From positions 278,628 through 342,627 of the forward strand of contig JAUIEC010000004.1 in assembly GCA_030428945.1 (NCBI GenBank): 64,000 nucleotides of DNA, in the 5' to 3' direction. The notes under the pieces are model-generated. The model saw only the letters and a list, made by a program, of their open reading frames with translations, did not search any database and had not been told where the DNA came from. Positions 26,422 through 34,635 of the stretch are shown here, piece by piece; the stretch's first letter is position 1; each line of letters begins with the position of its first letter. Source of the DNA: Phycisphaerae bacterium (GTDB taxonomy: Bacteria > Planctomycetota > Phycisphaerae > UBA1845 > Fen-1342). A program made the position numbers and the translations under genes.

Positions 26422-27174
26422 ATGGTGAGCATGACGAGCGAAGCCATTCAGTCGGTGCTGCAGCGGAACCTGGAGCGGGTCGCCGCGACAATCGCGGAGG
26501 CCAGCGCGCGAAGTGGCCGTCAGCCGGACGCGGTCCGACTGGTCGCGGTGACCAAGTACGTCACGCCGCAGGTGATTTCGGCGCTGCTGGCCTGTGGCGT
26601 GCGTGACCTCGGCGAGAATCGCATCCAGCAACTCGAGCAGCGGGTCGATGCGCTCGGCTCGGCGGAAGCGGGGCTGGAGGAACGTGGCGGCGACGGGCCC
26701 TGCTGGCACATGATCGGGCACCTGCAGCGGAACAAGGTCCGCAAGCTGGTGCCGCGGGTGCGGATCCTGCACTCGCTGGACTCGCTGCGCCTGGCCGAGG
26801 AGGTTTCGCGGCGGGCGACGGCGGCGGACTGTCACGTCGATGCGTTCGTCGAGGTCAACGTCTCGGGTGAACTGTCCAAGGACGGGCTGCCGCCCGACGA
26901 GCTTCCCGCGCTGCTGACCCAGGCGGGCCCCCTGCCGGCGCTGCGACTGGTCGGACTGATGACGATGGCCCCGCAGACGCCGGATGCCGAGGGCGCCCGG
27001 CCGTACTTCGCGCAACTGCGCCGCCTGCGGGACGAGATGTGCGCCCGCGGGCTGCTCCCGGCCGGCGCCGGCCTGTCGATGGGTATGAGCAACGACTATC
27101 CGGTGGCGGTTGAGGAAGGTGCGACCTGCGTGCGGGTCGGCTCGGCGCTGTACGAGGGGCTCGCGGCGGACTGA
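26422..27174 (+). CDS. YggS/PLPBP-family pyridoxal phosphate homeostasis protein
   Basis: 250 residues, full length. The PLP lysine is in RLVAVTKYVTPQVI (about residue 41), followed by GVRDLGENRIQQLE, HMIGHLQRNKVRKLV, the phosphate-contacting LVGLMTMAP, and LSMGMSNDYPVAVEEGATCVRVGSALYEG. These proteins bind PLP and buffer its free pool; they have no known catalytic reaction. Insertions at about residues 73-90 (ALGSAEAGLEERGGDG) lengthen one loop. The ATG lies about eight bases after an AGGGGG sequence. It diverges from the cdaA-like gene. Confidence 0.93.
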   Translation: MVSMTSEAIQSVLQRNLERVAATIAEASARSGRQPDAVRLVAVTKYVTPQVISALLACGVRDLGENRIQQLEQRVDALGSAEAGLEERGGDGPCWHMIGHLQRNKVRKLVPRVRILHSLDSLRLAEEVSRRATAADCHVDAFVEVNVSGELSKDGLPPDELPALLTQAGPLPALRLVGLMTMAPQTPDAEGARPYFAQLRRLRDEMCARGLLPAGAGLSMGMSNDYPVAVEEGATCVRVGSALYEGLAAD

Positions 27175-27198
27175 CCGCGACCGTCCGGCAATCCGTTC

Positions 27199-27227
27199 TT
27201 GTTGCCGCCCCGGGTGGGGGCTATAAC
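27199..27227 (+). promoter_or_regulatory. promoter upstream of the Clp-N protein gene
   Basis: TTGTTG (27199-27204) and TATAAC (27222-27227) are separated by exactly 17 bases. Transcription would start near 27234, leaving a 45-base leader before the ATG at 27279. Confidence 0.6.
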
Positions 27228-27278
27228 GAAGGCGCGTTGGCCGCTGGTCCGCAGCCTTTGTTTCAGCGAGTAACCGGC

Positions 27279-27728
27279 ATGCCTGCCTACCCGACCCTGG
27301 ACACCGATGCCGCCCGCGTCCTGCAGCAGACGGCGCAGCGGATCGCGCGCGACGAGGGACTCGAGTTCGTCGGGACCGAACATGTGCTGCTGGCGCTGCT
27401 GCAGCACCCGGACGGTCTCGGCGGCGCGGTGCTCCGCGAGATGGGCCTGGACCCGCCCCGGGTGGAAGCGGCCTTGCGCGACCTGCGGGCCGAGGACCTC
27501 GAGGACACCTGGGTCTTCGGTCGTCTGCCCGGCTCTCCGCACTACCGCAACGTCCTGGCGACCGCGATCGATGAGGCCACGCAACTGGAAGCGGGTCGGA
27601 TCGGCACGGAACACCTGCTGCTGGCGCTGCTGCGCGAGACGGACAGCACCGCGGCGCGCGTGCTGGCCGCCTGTGGCGTGACGCTCGCGGGCGCGCGGAC
27701 CCGCATCCTCAACCACCTGAGTGCCTGA
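27279..27728 (+). CDS. stand-alone Clp N-terminal repeat protein
   Basis: 149 residues made only of two Clp-N repeats: FVGTEHVLLALLQHPDGLGGAVLREMGL and IGTEHLLLALLRETDSTAARVLAACGV. In ClpA/ClpC this domain binds substrates or adaptors; proteins consisting of the domain alone, such as ClpS-independent ClpT/ClpC-N-like proteins, are thought to modulate Clp proteases. No AAA+ module follows. The ATG at 27279 matches the start of the first repeat; the upstream TTG would lie at the transcription start. The Nramp gene starts three bases after its stop. Confidence 0.85.
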   Translation: MPAYPTLDTDAARVLQQTAQRIARDEGLEFVGTEHVLLALLQHPDGLGGAVLREMGLDPPRVEAALRDLRAEDLEDTWVFGRLPGSPHYRNVLATAIDEATQLEAGRIGTEHLLLALLRETDSTAARVLAACGVTLAGARTRILNHLSA

Positions 27729-27731
27729 CGC

Positions 27732-29093
27732 ATGGGGCGCGGCAACTGGCTCCGGACGCTCGGCCCCGGCATTCTGATCGCCGCCACCGGCGTCGGTGCG
27801 GGCGACCTGGTCACGGCCGGGCTGGCCGGCAACCGGCTGGGGCCGACCATCTTCTGGGCGGTGCTGCTGGGCGCGCTGCTCAAGTGGGGGCTGAACGAGG
27901 GACTCGCCCGCTGGCAGCTTGGCAGCGGCACGAGCCTGCTGGCGGCCTGGAAGACGCGCCTGCGCGTGCACTGGATCTTCCTGGTCTACCTGTTGTGCTG
28001 GTCGTTCTTCACGGGCGGCGCGCTGATCAGCGCGACCGGCATCGCCGGCGCCGCGCTGTTTCCGCTGCGCGATCCCGAGCACGACAAGATCCTCTGGGGG
28101 ATGGTGCACTCGGTCGTCGCGGTCGCGCTGGTCTATGCCGGTGGCTTCCGTCTGTTCGAGCGGGTCATGTCGTTCTTCATCGCCGTGATGTTCATCGCCG
28201 TGCTCAGCGCCGGGGCGCTGCTGGCGCCGCGGGTGGCCTGGCACGAAGTCGCATGGGTCAATCCATTCGCGCTTCAGCGTGTGGAACTGCAGTGGATCGT
28301 CGGGTTGATCGGCGGCGTCGGCGGGACCGTCACGCTGCTGTCGTACGGCTACTGGATTCGCGAGGAAGGCCGCAGCGGACAGGCGGGCGTTCGCAGTTGC
28401 CGGATCGACCTGGCCGTGGGATACGGGATGACCGCCCTGTTCGGCATCGGGATGGTGCTGATCGCGGCGGCCACGCCGGACCTGTCGGGCAGCGGAGCCG
28501 GTCTGCTGATCAAGCTGGCGGATCAACTGGAGGCGCAGGTCGGGGTCGGCATGCGCTGGCTGTTCCTCATCGGCGGGTGGGGCGCGATCTTCTCGAGCAT
28601 GCTGGGCGTCTGGCAGGGCATCCCCTACCTGTTCGCCGACCTGGTGACCCGCCGACAGGGCGCCGCGGACGAACCGGACGCCGCGGCGCTGACGCGCTCG
28701 GGCGCCTACCGCTGGTACGTGCTGTACCTGGCATTCCCGCCGATGGTGCTGCTCTGGTACAAGCTGGTGCACGTGCAGTTGGCCTACGCGATCATCGGGG
28801 CGCTGTTCCTGCCGCTGCTGGCGGCCACGCTGCTGGTGCTGAACAACAGCCGGGCCCTGCCGGAGGCCTACCGCAGTCGCTGGGGCAGCAATGCCCTGCT
28901 GGCCGTCACGCTAGCGTTCTTCGCCTGGGTCGGATGGCTGCAGATCAACAAGCAGGTCGGGAAACTCCGCGAGCGCGGCCAGGACGTCGTCCACCACGCC
29001 GAACATGCGGGCCAGGCCGCCGTGCGTGCGGGCGGCGATGTGCGGGGTCACGATGCAGTCTTCGCGCAGCAGCAGCGGATGCCCGACGGGTAG
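27732..29093 (+). CDS. Nramp-family metal ion transporter
   Basis: 453 residues with about eleven membrane spans. The opening LRTLGPGILIAATGVGAGDLVTAGLAG matches Nramp TM1, where the DPGN-like metal site is replaced by TGVGAGD; TM6 region reads VGLIGGVGGTVTLLSYGYWIREEG, where the classical M-P-H metal-binding element is also not evident. These changes place it among the divergent Nramp-related proteins whose substrate may not be Mn or Fe. The last 60 codons run 183 bases into the 3' end of the convergent dehydrogenase gene, and the final residues after QINKQVGKL look like antisense sequence rather than conserved protein. Confidence 0.8.
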   Translation: MGRGNWLRTLGPGILIAATGVGAGDLVTAGLAGNRLGPTIFWAVLLGALLKWGLNEGLARWQLGSGTSLLAAWKTRLRVHWIFLVYLLCWSFFTGGALISATGIAGAALFPLRDPEHDKILWGMVHSVVAVALVYAGGFRLFERVMSFFIAVMFIAVLSAGALLAPRVAWHEVAWVNPFALQRVELQWIVGLIGGVGGTVTLLSYGYWIREEGRSGQAGVRSCRIDLAVGYGMTALFGIGMVLIAAATPDLSGSGAGLLIKLADQLEAQVGVGMRWLFLIGGWGAIFSSMLGVWQGIPYLFADLVTRRQGAADEPDAAALTRSGAYRWYVLYLAFPPMVLLWYKLVHVQLAYAIIGALFLPLLAATLLVLNNSRALPEAYRSRWGSNALLAVTLAFFAWVGWLQINKQVGKLRERGQDVVHHAEHAGQAAVRAGGDVRGHDAVFAQQQRMPDG

Positions 29094-29885
29094 CGGTTCC
29101 GGCGCGGTGACGTCGAGGGCGGCACCGCCGAGGTGGCCACGCTCGAGCGCCGCGACCAGATCGGACGTCACGATGATCTCGCCGCGAGCGGTGTTGATCA
29201 GGCGACTGCCGGAGCGGCAGCGGGCCAGCGTGGCCGCGTCGAACCAGCCGCGGGTCACCTCGGTCAGGGGCGTGTGCAGCGTCAGCAGGTCGGACTCGGC
29301 CAGCAGCGTTTCGAACGCCACGGGTCGGCATCCGGCGGGCGCTTCGGCGATCGTGCGGATGTCGTGAAAGAGCACGCGGGCGCCAAGCCCGGACGCGCAG
29401 GCGCGCCCGACGCGACTGCCGATCCGGCCGAATCCCAGTACACCGACGGTCAGGCTGCCGAGTTCATCACCGTGCGGGTGGGCCCGCGCGGCACGAAACG
29501 CGCCGGCCCGGTAGCGGGCGGCGAGGCGCGGGATCGGGCGGAGCAGTTGCAGCATCAGGGCCAGGGTCAGTTCCGCGACGGCGGCGCTCGCGGCGGCCGG
29601 GGTGCTGAGGACGCGGACGCCGGCGGCCGCCGTGGCCTGCAGGTCGACCCGGTCGAGCCCGACGCCGGCGACGCCGATCACGCGAAGCCGCGGGGCGGCG
29701 GCCAGCAGGTCGCCATCGATCGTGACATGGGTGCGGGCGACCAGGGCGTCACAGCCGGGCAGCGCGGCCCGCAGTCCGGCCGGGGTCGCATCGTCGGGGC
29801 GGCGGACGTCGGCGCAGTCTGCGAGGCGCGCTTCGGCGGCGGCATCGAGCGGGTGCGAGAGCAGGATGACCGGGCGGCGGCTCAC
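28911..29885 (-). CDS. D-2-hydroxyacid dehydrogenase
   Basis: 324 residues. The NAD-binding loop is VGVLGFGRIGSRVGRA (about residues 145-160). The catalytic triad is readable as arginine in LINTARGEII, glutamate in DVTAPEPLPVGHPL and histidine in IVTPHIAART. The family includes phosphoglycerate, glycerate and lactate dehydrogenases; the exact substrate cannot be fixed, and no ACT domain is attached, so it is not a full SerA. The GTG start at 29885 overlaps the rlmN stop (GTGA). Its 3' end overlaps the convergent Nramp gene by 183 bases. Confidence 0.87.
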   Translation of the reverse strand: MSRRPVILLSHPLDAAAEARLADCADVRRPDDATPAGLRAALPGCDALVARTHVTIDGDLLAAAPRLRVIGVAGVGLDRVDLQATAAAGVRVLSTPAAASAAVAELTLALMLQLLRPIPRLAARYRAGAFRAARAHPHGDELGSLTVGVLGFGRIGSRVGRACASGLGARVLFHDIRTIAEAPAGCRPVAFETLLAESDLLTLHTPLTEVTRGWFDAATLARCRSGSRLINTARGEIIVTSDLVAALERGHLGGAALDVTAPEPLPVGHPLLLREDCIVTPHIAARTHGGLARMFGVVDDVLAALAEFPDLLVDLQPSDPGEER

Positions 29886-30985
29886 GCGCCGGCCTGCCGG
29901 GTGGCGCGGCGGAGTTGTCCGCAGGCGGCGGCGACGTCGCGGCCGCGGGAGGTGCGGATGTGGGCGTTGACGCCGCGGGCGCGGAGCTGTTTCTGGAAGG
30001 CGAACGAGGCGTTGCTGCCGGGTCGTTCGTAAGGCAGTCCGCTGACGGGGTTGTAGCGGAGCAGGTTGACGTTGGCCCGCAGGTTGCGGGCGATGGTGGC
30101 GAGGCCTTCGGCATCCTGGCTGGTCATGTTGACGCCGGCGAGCAGGACGTACTCGAGGGTGATTTCGCGTCCGGTGGTGCGGAAGTAGTGCTGGCAGGCG
30201 TCGAGCAGTTCGGCGATACGGACGCCGCGTCCCCAGGGGATCAGTTCGGTCCGCAGGTCGTCGCGGACGGCGTGCAGGCTGAGGGCGAGGTTGAACTGCA
30301 GGGCTTCGCCGGCGAGGGCACGGATCTGCTTGGGCAAACCGACGGTGCTGACGGTGATCCGGCGGGCGCCGATGTGCAGGCCCCACTCGGCGTTGAGGAT
30401 GCGGAGCGCGGCGATCAGGTTGCGGTAGTTGGCGAGCGGTTCGCCCATGCCCATCATGACGACGTTGGTCAGGCGGGCGTCGGGGCCCTGCTCGCGGCGG
30501 ATCAGGTCGCGGACGTGCAGGGCCTGTTCGACGATTTCGCCGGCCCCGAGGTTGCGTTCGAGGCCGTCGGTGCCGCTGGCGCAGAAACGGCAGCCGACCG
30601 GGCAGCCGACCTGCGACGAGATGCAGACGGTGTTGCGCTGTCCGCTGGGGATCCAGACGGTTTCGACCAGGGCCCGGTCGCGCCCGCGAAGCAGGAGCTT
30701 GCGGGTGCCGTCATCGGAGGTTCGTTCGGCCTCGATCTCGAGGGCGGCGATCCGGCAGGTGTGCTGGAGTTCGGCCCGCAGGTCGCGCGAGAGGTTGGTC
30801 ATCTGTTCGAACCGGGCGACGCGCTGCTCGTAGAGCCAGTGCAGGATCTGGCGGGCCCGGTAGGCGGGCTGGCCGCGGTCGGCGAGCCAGGCCTGCAGTT
30901 CGTCCGGCTGAAGTCCGAGCAGGTGGAGGCGCTGCGGCGCGTTCGGATCGGGTTGCGGGAGCGGGATACCGGCGTCGGGCTGCAT
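29882..30985 (-). CDS. rlmN: 23S rRNA (adenine2503-C2)/tRNA (adenine37-C2) methyltransferase RlmN
   Basis: 367 residues. A radical-SAM enzyme methylating C2 of adenine 2503 in 23S rRNA and A37 in some tRNAs. The iron-sulfur cysteines are in SQVGCPVGCRFCASG (CX3CX2C). Other landmarks are LRDLRAELQ-type N-terminal helices, VVMMGMGEPLANY, ITVSTVGLPKQIRALA, LALSLHA, and LLAGVNM. The C-terminal methyl-carrier cysteine is within DVAAACGQLR. The ATG at 30985 is eight bases after AGGAA; a GTG at 31003 is an alternative. The downstream dehydrogenase is translationally coupled. Confidence 0.95.
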   Translation of the reverse strand: MQPDAGIPLPQPDPNAPQRLHLLGLQPDELQAWLADRGQPAYRARQILHWLYEQRVARFEQMTNLSRDLRAELQHTCRIAALEIEAERTSDDGTRKLLLRGRDRALVETVWIPSGQRNTVCISSQVGCPVGCRFCASGTDGLERNLGAGEIVEQALHVRDLIRREQGPDARLTNVVMMGMGEPLANYRNLIAALRILNAEWGLHIGARRITVSTVGLPKQIRALAGEALQFNLALSLHAVRDDLRTELIPWGRGVRIAELLDACQHYFRTTGREITLEYVLLAGVNMTSQDAEGLATIARNLRANVNLLRYNPVSGLPYERPGSNASFAFQKQLRARGVNAHIRTSRGRDVAAACGQLRRATRQAGA

Positions 30986-31241
30986 GCACGTTTCCTGCCG
31001 CACTGCTGGCGTTGAAGGCCGAAATTATGATTGTAGCAAAACGGGAGGTCGACCGATACGGCGGGTTTCGCGCGGCGGTCCGGGTCGCTTGCGACCGGTT
31101 GGCGCGGGGCGTATGCTGAGTTTCGAGCCGAGGCGCGTCGGGCAGCAGCGGTTGCCGCGACGCATCCGTCCGCCCACCGCGGCCGGGCCGCCCGAGGACA
31201 TCGACGATCCGCCAGGGTCGCGCAAACGGAGGTTCCCGACG
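30986..31241. other. divergent intergenic region between rlmN and ilvE
   Basis: An AT-rich patch (TACAATCATAAT on the minus strand at about 31025-31037) probably contains the rlmN promoter. A 30-codon frame starting ATG ATT GTA at 31028 and hairpins (GGTCGC/GCGACC near 31083; GCGTCG/CGACGC near 31136) are present, but there is no T-tract terminator, so I do not call an ilv attenuator. No gene seen. Confidence 0.35.
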
Positions 31242-32204
31242 ATGGCAAAAGACTGGTACGGCAGCGAGAACTACGATCCGGATCCGAACCTGAAGATCTG
31301 GCTGGACGGGAAAATCGTTCCGGTTGGTGAAGCGAAGGTGAGCGTCTTCGACCACGGCCTGCTGTATGGCGATGGCATTTTCGAGGGCATCCGGACGTAC
31401 AACGGTCGCGTGTTCGAACGGGAACTGCACCTGCAGCGGTTCTTCCACTCGGCCAAGGGCCTGCGGTTGAACCTGCCCTACACGATGGAGGAGATCAGCA
31501 CCGCACTGGACGAGGCCCTCGAGGCCAACGGGCTGTTCGATCCGAACAAGGACGCCTACATCCGCCTGCTGGCGACGCGGGGCGTCGGCGTGCTCGGAAT
31601 CTCGCCGCTGCGGACCTGGAAGCCGCAGGTGATCGTGATCGCGGCGACCATCAGCATGTACCCCGACGAAATGTACGAGAAGGGCATGCCGGTGATCATC
31701 AGTTCGGTCACGCGAAACCACCCGAACGCGATGCCGCCGCGGATCAAGTCGCTGAACTACCTGAACAACATCCTGGCCAAGCTCGAAGCGCACGACGCCG
31801 GTGTCGGCGAGGCGATCATGCTGAACCACCTCGGCTACGTCGCCGAGGCGACCGGCGACAACATCTTCATCGTTCGCAGCGGGCAACTGCAGACCACGCC
31901 GACGCACGCCGGGATCCTCGAAGGCATCACGCGGAACACGGTCATCCGGATCGCGCGCGAGGCCGGCATCGAAGTCGCCGAAAAGAGCCTGGAACGAATG
32001 GACCTGTACTCGGCCGACGAGATGTTCCTGACCGGAACCGGGGCCCAGGTGATCCCGGTGACCTCGATCGACAAGCGCGAGGTCGGCAACGGAACCGTCG
32101 GCCCGATCACCCGCACGGTGATGAAGGCCTACAACGAACTCGTCCGCTCGGCCCCGACCGAGAAGAGCGCCGCCGAACGCGGCCTGACGGGACTGGCGAA
32201 GTAA
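31242..32204 (+). CDS. ilvE: branched-chain amino acid aminotransferase
   Basis: 320 residues, fold-type IV PLP enzyme. It interconverts valine, leucine and isoleucine with their 2-oxo acids using 2-oxoglutarate. Visible landmarks are VSVFDHGLLYGDGIFEGIRTYNGRVF, the PLP lysine in RIKSLNYLNNILAKLEA, and AEATGDNIFIVRSG and LTGTGAQVIPVTSIDKR of the cofactor pocket. The N-terminal extension (AKDWYGSENYDPDPNLKIWLDGKIV) is short. Shine-Dalgarno GGAGG lies ten bases upstream of the ATG at 31242. The gene stands alone and is followed by a clear terminator. Confidence 0.95.
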   Translation: MAKDWYGSENYDPDPNLKIWLDGKIVPVGEAKVSVFDHGLLYGDGIFEGIRTYNGRVFERELHLQRFFHSAKGLRLNLPYTMEEISTALDEALEANGLFDPNKDAYIRLLATRGVGVLGISPLRTWKPQVIVIAATISMYPDEMYEKGMPVIISSVTRNHPNAMPPRIKSLNYLNNILAKLEAHDAGVGEAIMLNHLGYVAEATGDNIFIVRSGQLQTTPTHAGILEGITRNTVIRIAREAGIEVAEKSLERMDLYSADEMFLTGTGAQVIPVTSIDKREVGNGTVGPITRTVMKAYNELVRSAPTEKSAAERGLTGLAK

Positions 32205-32232
32205 CGACGCCGGAACGACGGCACCGAAAATG

Positions 32233-32276
32233 CGAAAGAGCGCGGCGGCCCGACGGCCCGCGCTCTTTCGCTTTTT
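32233..32276 (+). terminator. intrinsic terminator after ilvE
   Basis: CGAAAGAGCGCG beginning at 32233 pairs with CGCGCTCTTTCG ending at 32270, with an inner GGC/GCC extension, and a T-rich tail follows. It ends the ilvE transcript 29 bases after the stop. Confidence 0.88.
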
Positions 32277-32378
32277 CTTTTTGACGCGCGCGTTTCGGAA
32301 CACGGCGGCGAATGTTCAGCGCGCCAGGGCGCTGCGGGTGCGGACCGGTCGGATCGTGACGCCCCCCTGCCCCGCGGA

Positions 32379-33437
32379 TCAGTCGACGGCGTGCCCGCGG
32401 GATTCCGACGCGACCGCTTCGGCGCTCTCGCCGGCCATTTGTCGCAGTTCGTCAAGCTGCTGCCCGTTCCCGACGGCCAGCAGGAGATCGCCGCTTCGCA
32501 TGCGGGTTTCCGGCACCGCGCTTTCCAGGCGGCCGTCGCTGCGGCGGACGGCGATCACGGTCGTGCCGGTGCGTTCGCGGATGCCGGCCTCGTGCAGGCG
32601 TTTCCCGTCGAGCGGCGAGCCGGGCGCGACGACCGCTTCCTCGAGCTTGAGTTCGATCGTGTCGCTCTTCTGCACGACGTCGAAGAACTCGACCACGCCC
32701 GGGCGGAGCGCCAGTTGCGCGATGCGGCGTCCCGCGAGCCCGTACGGCCAGAGAATGCGATCGGCGCCGGCCTGCTTGAGTTTCTTCTCGCTGACCTGCC
32801 GGTTGATTCGCGAAACGATGTAGAGGTCGGGGTTCAGCCCGCGGGCCGTCAGGGTGACCATCAGGTTCGACGCGTCATCGTCGACCACCGTCACCAGGGC
32901 CCGGGCGCGGTCGACGCCGGCCTTGGCCAGGATCCCGTCCTCTTCGGCGTCGCCCTCGAGCGTGGCCGCCCCGGTCTTGTGCGCCAGTTCGATCTTCTCG
33001 CGATCGCGCTCGACAACGACCACCGGCGTGCCTTCCTTGAGCAGTGCGGCCACGACCTCGGCTCCCATTCGTCCGTATCCGCAGACGATCACGTGGGAGT
33101 TGATTGACTCGATCCGTTTTTCCATGGCCCGTCTCTCCAGGCGGCCGAACAGTTGTCCGGCGATCAGCAGGTTGTGCACGGTGGAAATCAGGTAGGTGAA
33201 CGACCCGACCCCGGTCAGGATCAGCACGATCGTGAAGAGCTTGCCGATGTGGTCCAGTTCGTAGACCTCGCGGTACCCGACCGTGCTGATCGTGATGACC
33301 GACATGTACATGGCATCGAGCAGCGTCCAGTCGAGCATGATCGCGTACCCGATCGTGCCGACCGCGATCACCGACAGGAAACCGAGGGCGGCCATCAGGA
33401 CGCGCATCTGGAGCAGGCTCAGGCGTGAGCGGCGCAC
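32379..33437 (-). CDS. potassium channel with cytoplasmic TrkA (RCK) domains
   Basis: 352 residues. Two membrane helices (about residues 10-33 and 66-92) flank the pore with the filter TISTVGYREVY, the MthK/Kch pattern. An RCK-N domain follows (VIVCGYGRMGAEVVAALLKEG, ATLEGDAEEDGILAKAGVDRA), then an RCK-C domain (IELKLEEAVVAPGSPLDGKRL to SGDLLLAVGNGQQL). It is a ligand-gated K+ channel in the cytoplasmic membrane. RCK-C domains of related channels bind c-di-AMP or other ligands. The start is GTG 33437, six bases after GGAGG. Confidence 0.92.
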   Translation of the reverse strand: MRRSRLSLLQMRVLMAALGFLSVIAVGTIGYAIMLDWTLLDAMYMSVITISTVGYREVYELDHIGKLFTIVLILTGVGSFTYLISTVHNLLIAGQLFGRLERRAMEKRIESINSHVIVCGYGRMGAEVVAALLKEGTPVVVVERDREKIELAHKTGAATLEGDAEEDGILAKAGVDRARALVTVVDDDASNLMVTLTARGLNPDLYIVSRINRQVSEKKLKQAGADRILWPYGLAGRRIAQLALRPGVVEFFDVVQKSDTIELKLEEAVVAPGSPLDGKRLHEAGIRERTGTTVIAVRRSDGRLESAVPETRMRSGDLLLAVGNGQQLDELRQMAGESAEAVASESRGHAVD

Positions 33438-33474
33438 TTAGTTCCTCCCGCCGGTCCGGCCCGGCGGACGGGGG

Positions 33475-34635
33475 TCACGGCAGTCCATCGAGAATCTCGC
33501 TCGCTTTGCGGGCCTGGATCGTGCCGGCGGCGGTGCTGACGATCTCGCGGAGCAGTTCCTTCGCCGCGCTGCGCTGCCCGGTCCGCAGCATCAGGCGGGC
33601 CCGCCGCAGCTTGGCTTCGGCCTCGGGGTCGTCCCGCTCGGTCTGCCCCGCGCCGGCCGCGGGTGCCGGCGGGGCGCTCGGCGTCGCGGTGCGAACGGTC
33701 GGACGACTGCCGTCACGGGCGGTCGGCAGGACACGCGGAACGGTGTCGGACGCTTCCGCCGCCGCGGCGCGGACGGCGTAGGAGACGGCCGGATCGTCGG
33801 GATCGCCGATGGCCCGCACGTAGCCGTACGAATCGACGACCACCAGCCAGCCCGGGCGCGGCACGTGGAACGCCTCGTCGGTCAGCGGCGCCTTGACCGC
33901 GGCGCCCTCGTACCGCTGCGGCCAGGTGTAGCCGCGGTCGCGGGCAAAGGCGACCGCCTGCTCGTACGCGTCCTCGGGGTCGGCGTTGATGCCGATCATC
34001 TGCACGTTCCGCTGCTCGGCCATGCGGGCGGCGAAGCGGGCCAGGTCCTCGGGCGCCTGTTCGGCGGCTTCGGCCCGGCGCCAGAAGTGCAGGACCAGGC
34101 AGCCTGCTCCGGGACGGGCGGGGTTGTACTCGGCCAGGTCGCTGGTCCGAATGCGGACGTCCGGTGCTTCCTGCCCGATCTGCCGGGCTGCGCGGCGTGG
34201 TCGCGAGAGGCTCCGGCGGGCCGCGCGGTCAAGCTGCCGGCTGAGGTCGCGGAGGGTCTGCTCAGCGAGCGGGGCGTCGCCGTTGGCGCTGGCGACCAGG
34301 TACCCGAGGCGCTGCGTTGCGGCCTCGTCCGGGAACTTCGCGGCCAGCGCGTCCCAGGCGACCCGGGCGCCGGCGGCATGGCCGCGTCCGAGCGCGCTGA
34401 ACAGGTGCAGGGTCAGCAGGTGCCGGCGGTCGGCGTCGGGCAGGTCGTCGGGGTTCAGCTTCCAGATCTCGAGACTGCGCTGCAGGCGCTCGGCGGCCTC
34501 GGCCTCGAGCACATAGCCATCCGCCAGGCACTCCTGGTAGCGCTGCTTCATTTCGGTCATCACGGCCGGTTGCGCGAGCGCGGCCGCCGGCAGCAGCGCG
34601 ATCAGCGTGAACAACAGCGGGCCCTGGCGTGTCAT
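33475..34635 (-). CDS. secreted redoxin-like (TlpA-fold) protein without CXXC
   Basis: 386 residues with a signal peptide (ALLPAAALAQP, cleavage near residue 22). Residues about 30-145 form a helical, TPR-like region. Residues about 150-285 match a thioredoxin/TlpA-type fold: APDVRIRTSDLAEY, LVLHFWRRAEAAEQAPEDLARFAA, MIGINADPED, and PRPGWLVVVDSYGYVRAIG. The position that normally holds W-C-X-X-C reads W-R-R-A-E-A, so the redox cysteines are missing. A C-terminal proline/alanine linker leads to a short helical repeat (LRRARLMLRTGQRSAAKELLREI). It is coupled to the upstream TrmJ-like gene by ATGA. A structural or binding role is more likely than disulfide chemistry. Confidence 0.75.
   Translation of the reverse strand: MTRQGPLLFTLIALLPAAALAQPAVMTEMKQRYQECLADGYVLEAEAAERLQRSLEIWKLNPDDLPDADRRHLLTLHLFSALGRGHAAGARVAWDALAAKFPDEAATQRLGYLVASANGDAPLAEQTLRDLSRQLDRAARRSLSRPRRAARQIGQEAPDVRIRTSDLAEYNPARPGAGCLVLHFWRRAEAAEQAPEDLARFAARMAEQRNVQMIGINADPEDAYEQAVAFARDRGYTWPQRYEGAAVKAPLTDEAFHVPRPGWLVVVDSYGYVRAIGDPDDPAVSYAVRAAAAEASDTVPRVLPTARDGSRPTVRTATPSAPPAPAAGAGQTERDDPEAEAKLRRARLMLRTGQRSAAKELLREIVSTAAGTIQARKASEILDGLP

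Noticed and set aside
31028..31120. Possible ilv leader peptide (ATG ATT GTA...) before ilvE
   Set aside because: It contains scattered valines but no cluster of branched-chain codons, and no T-tract terminator lies between it and ilvE.
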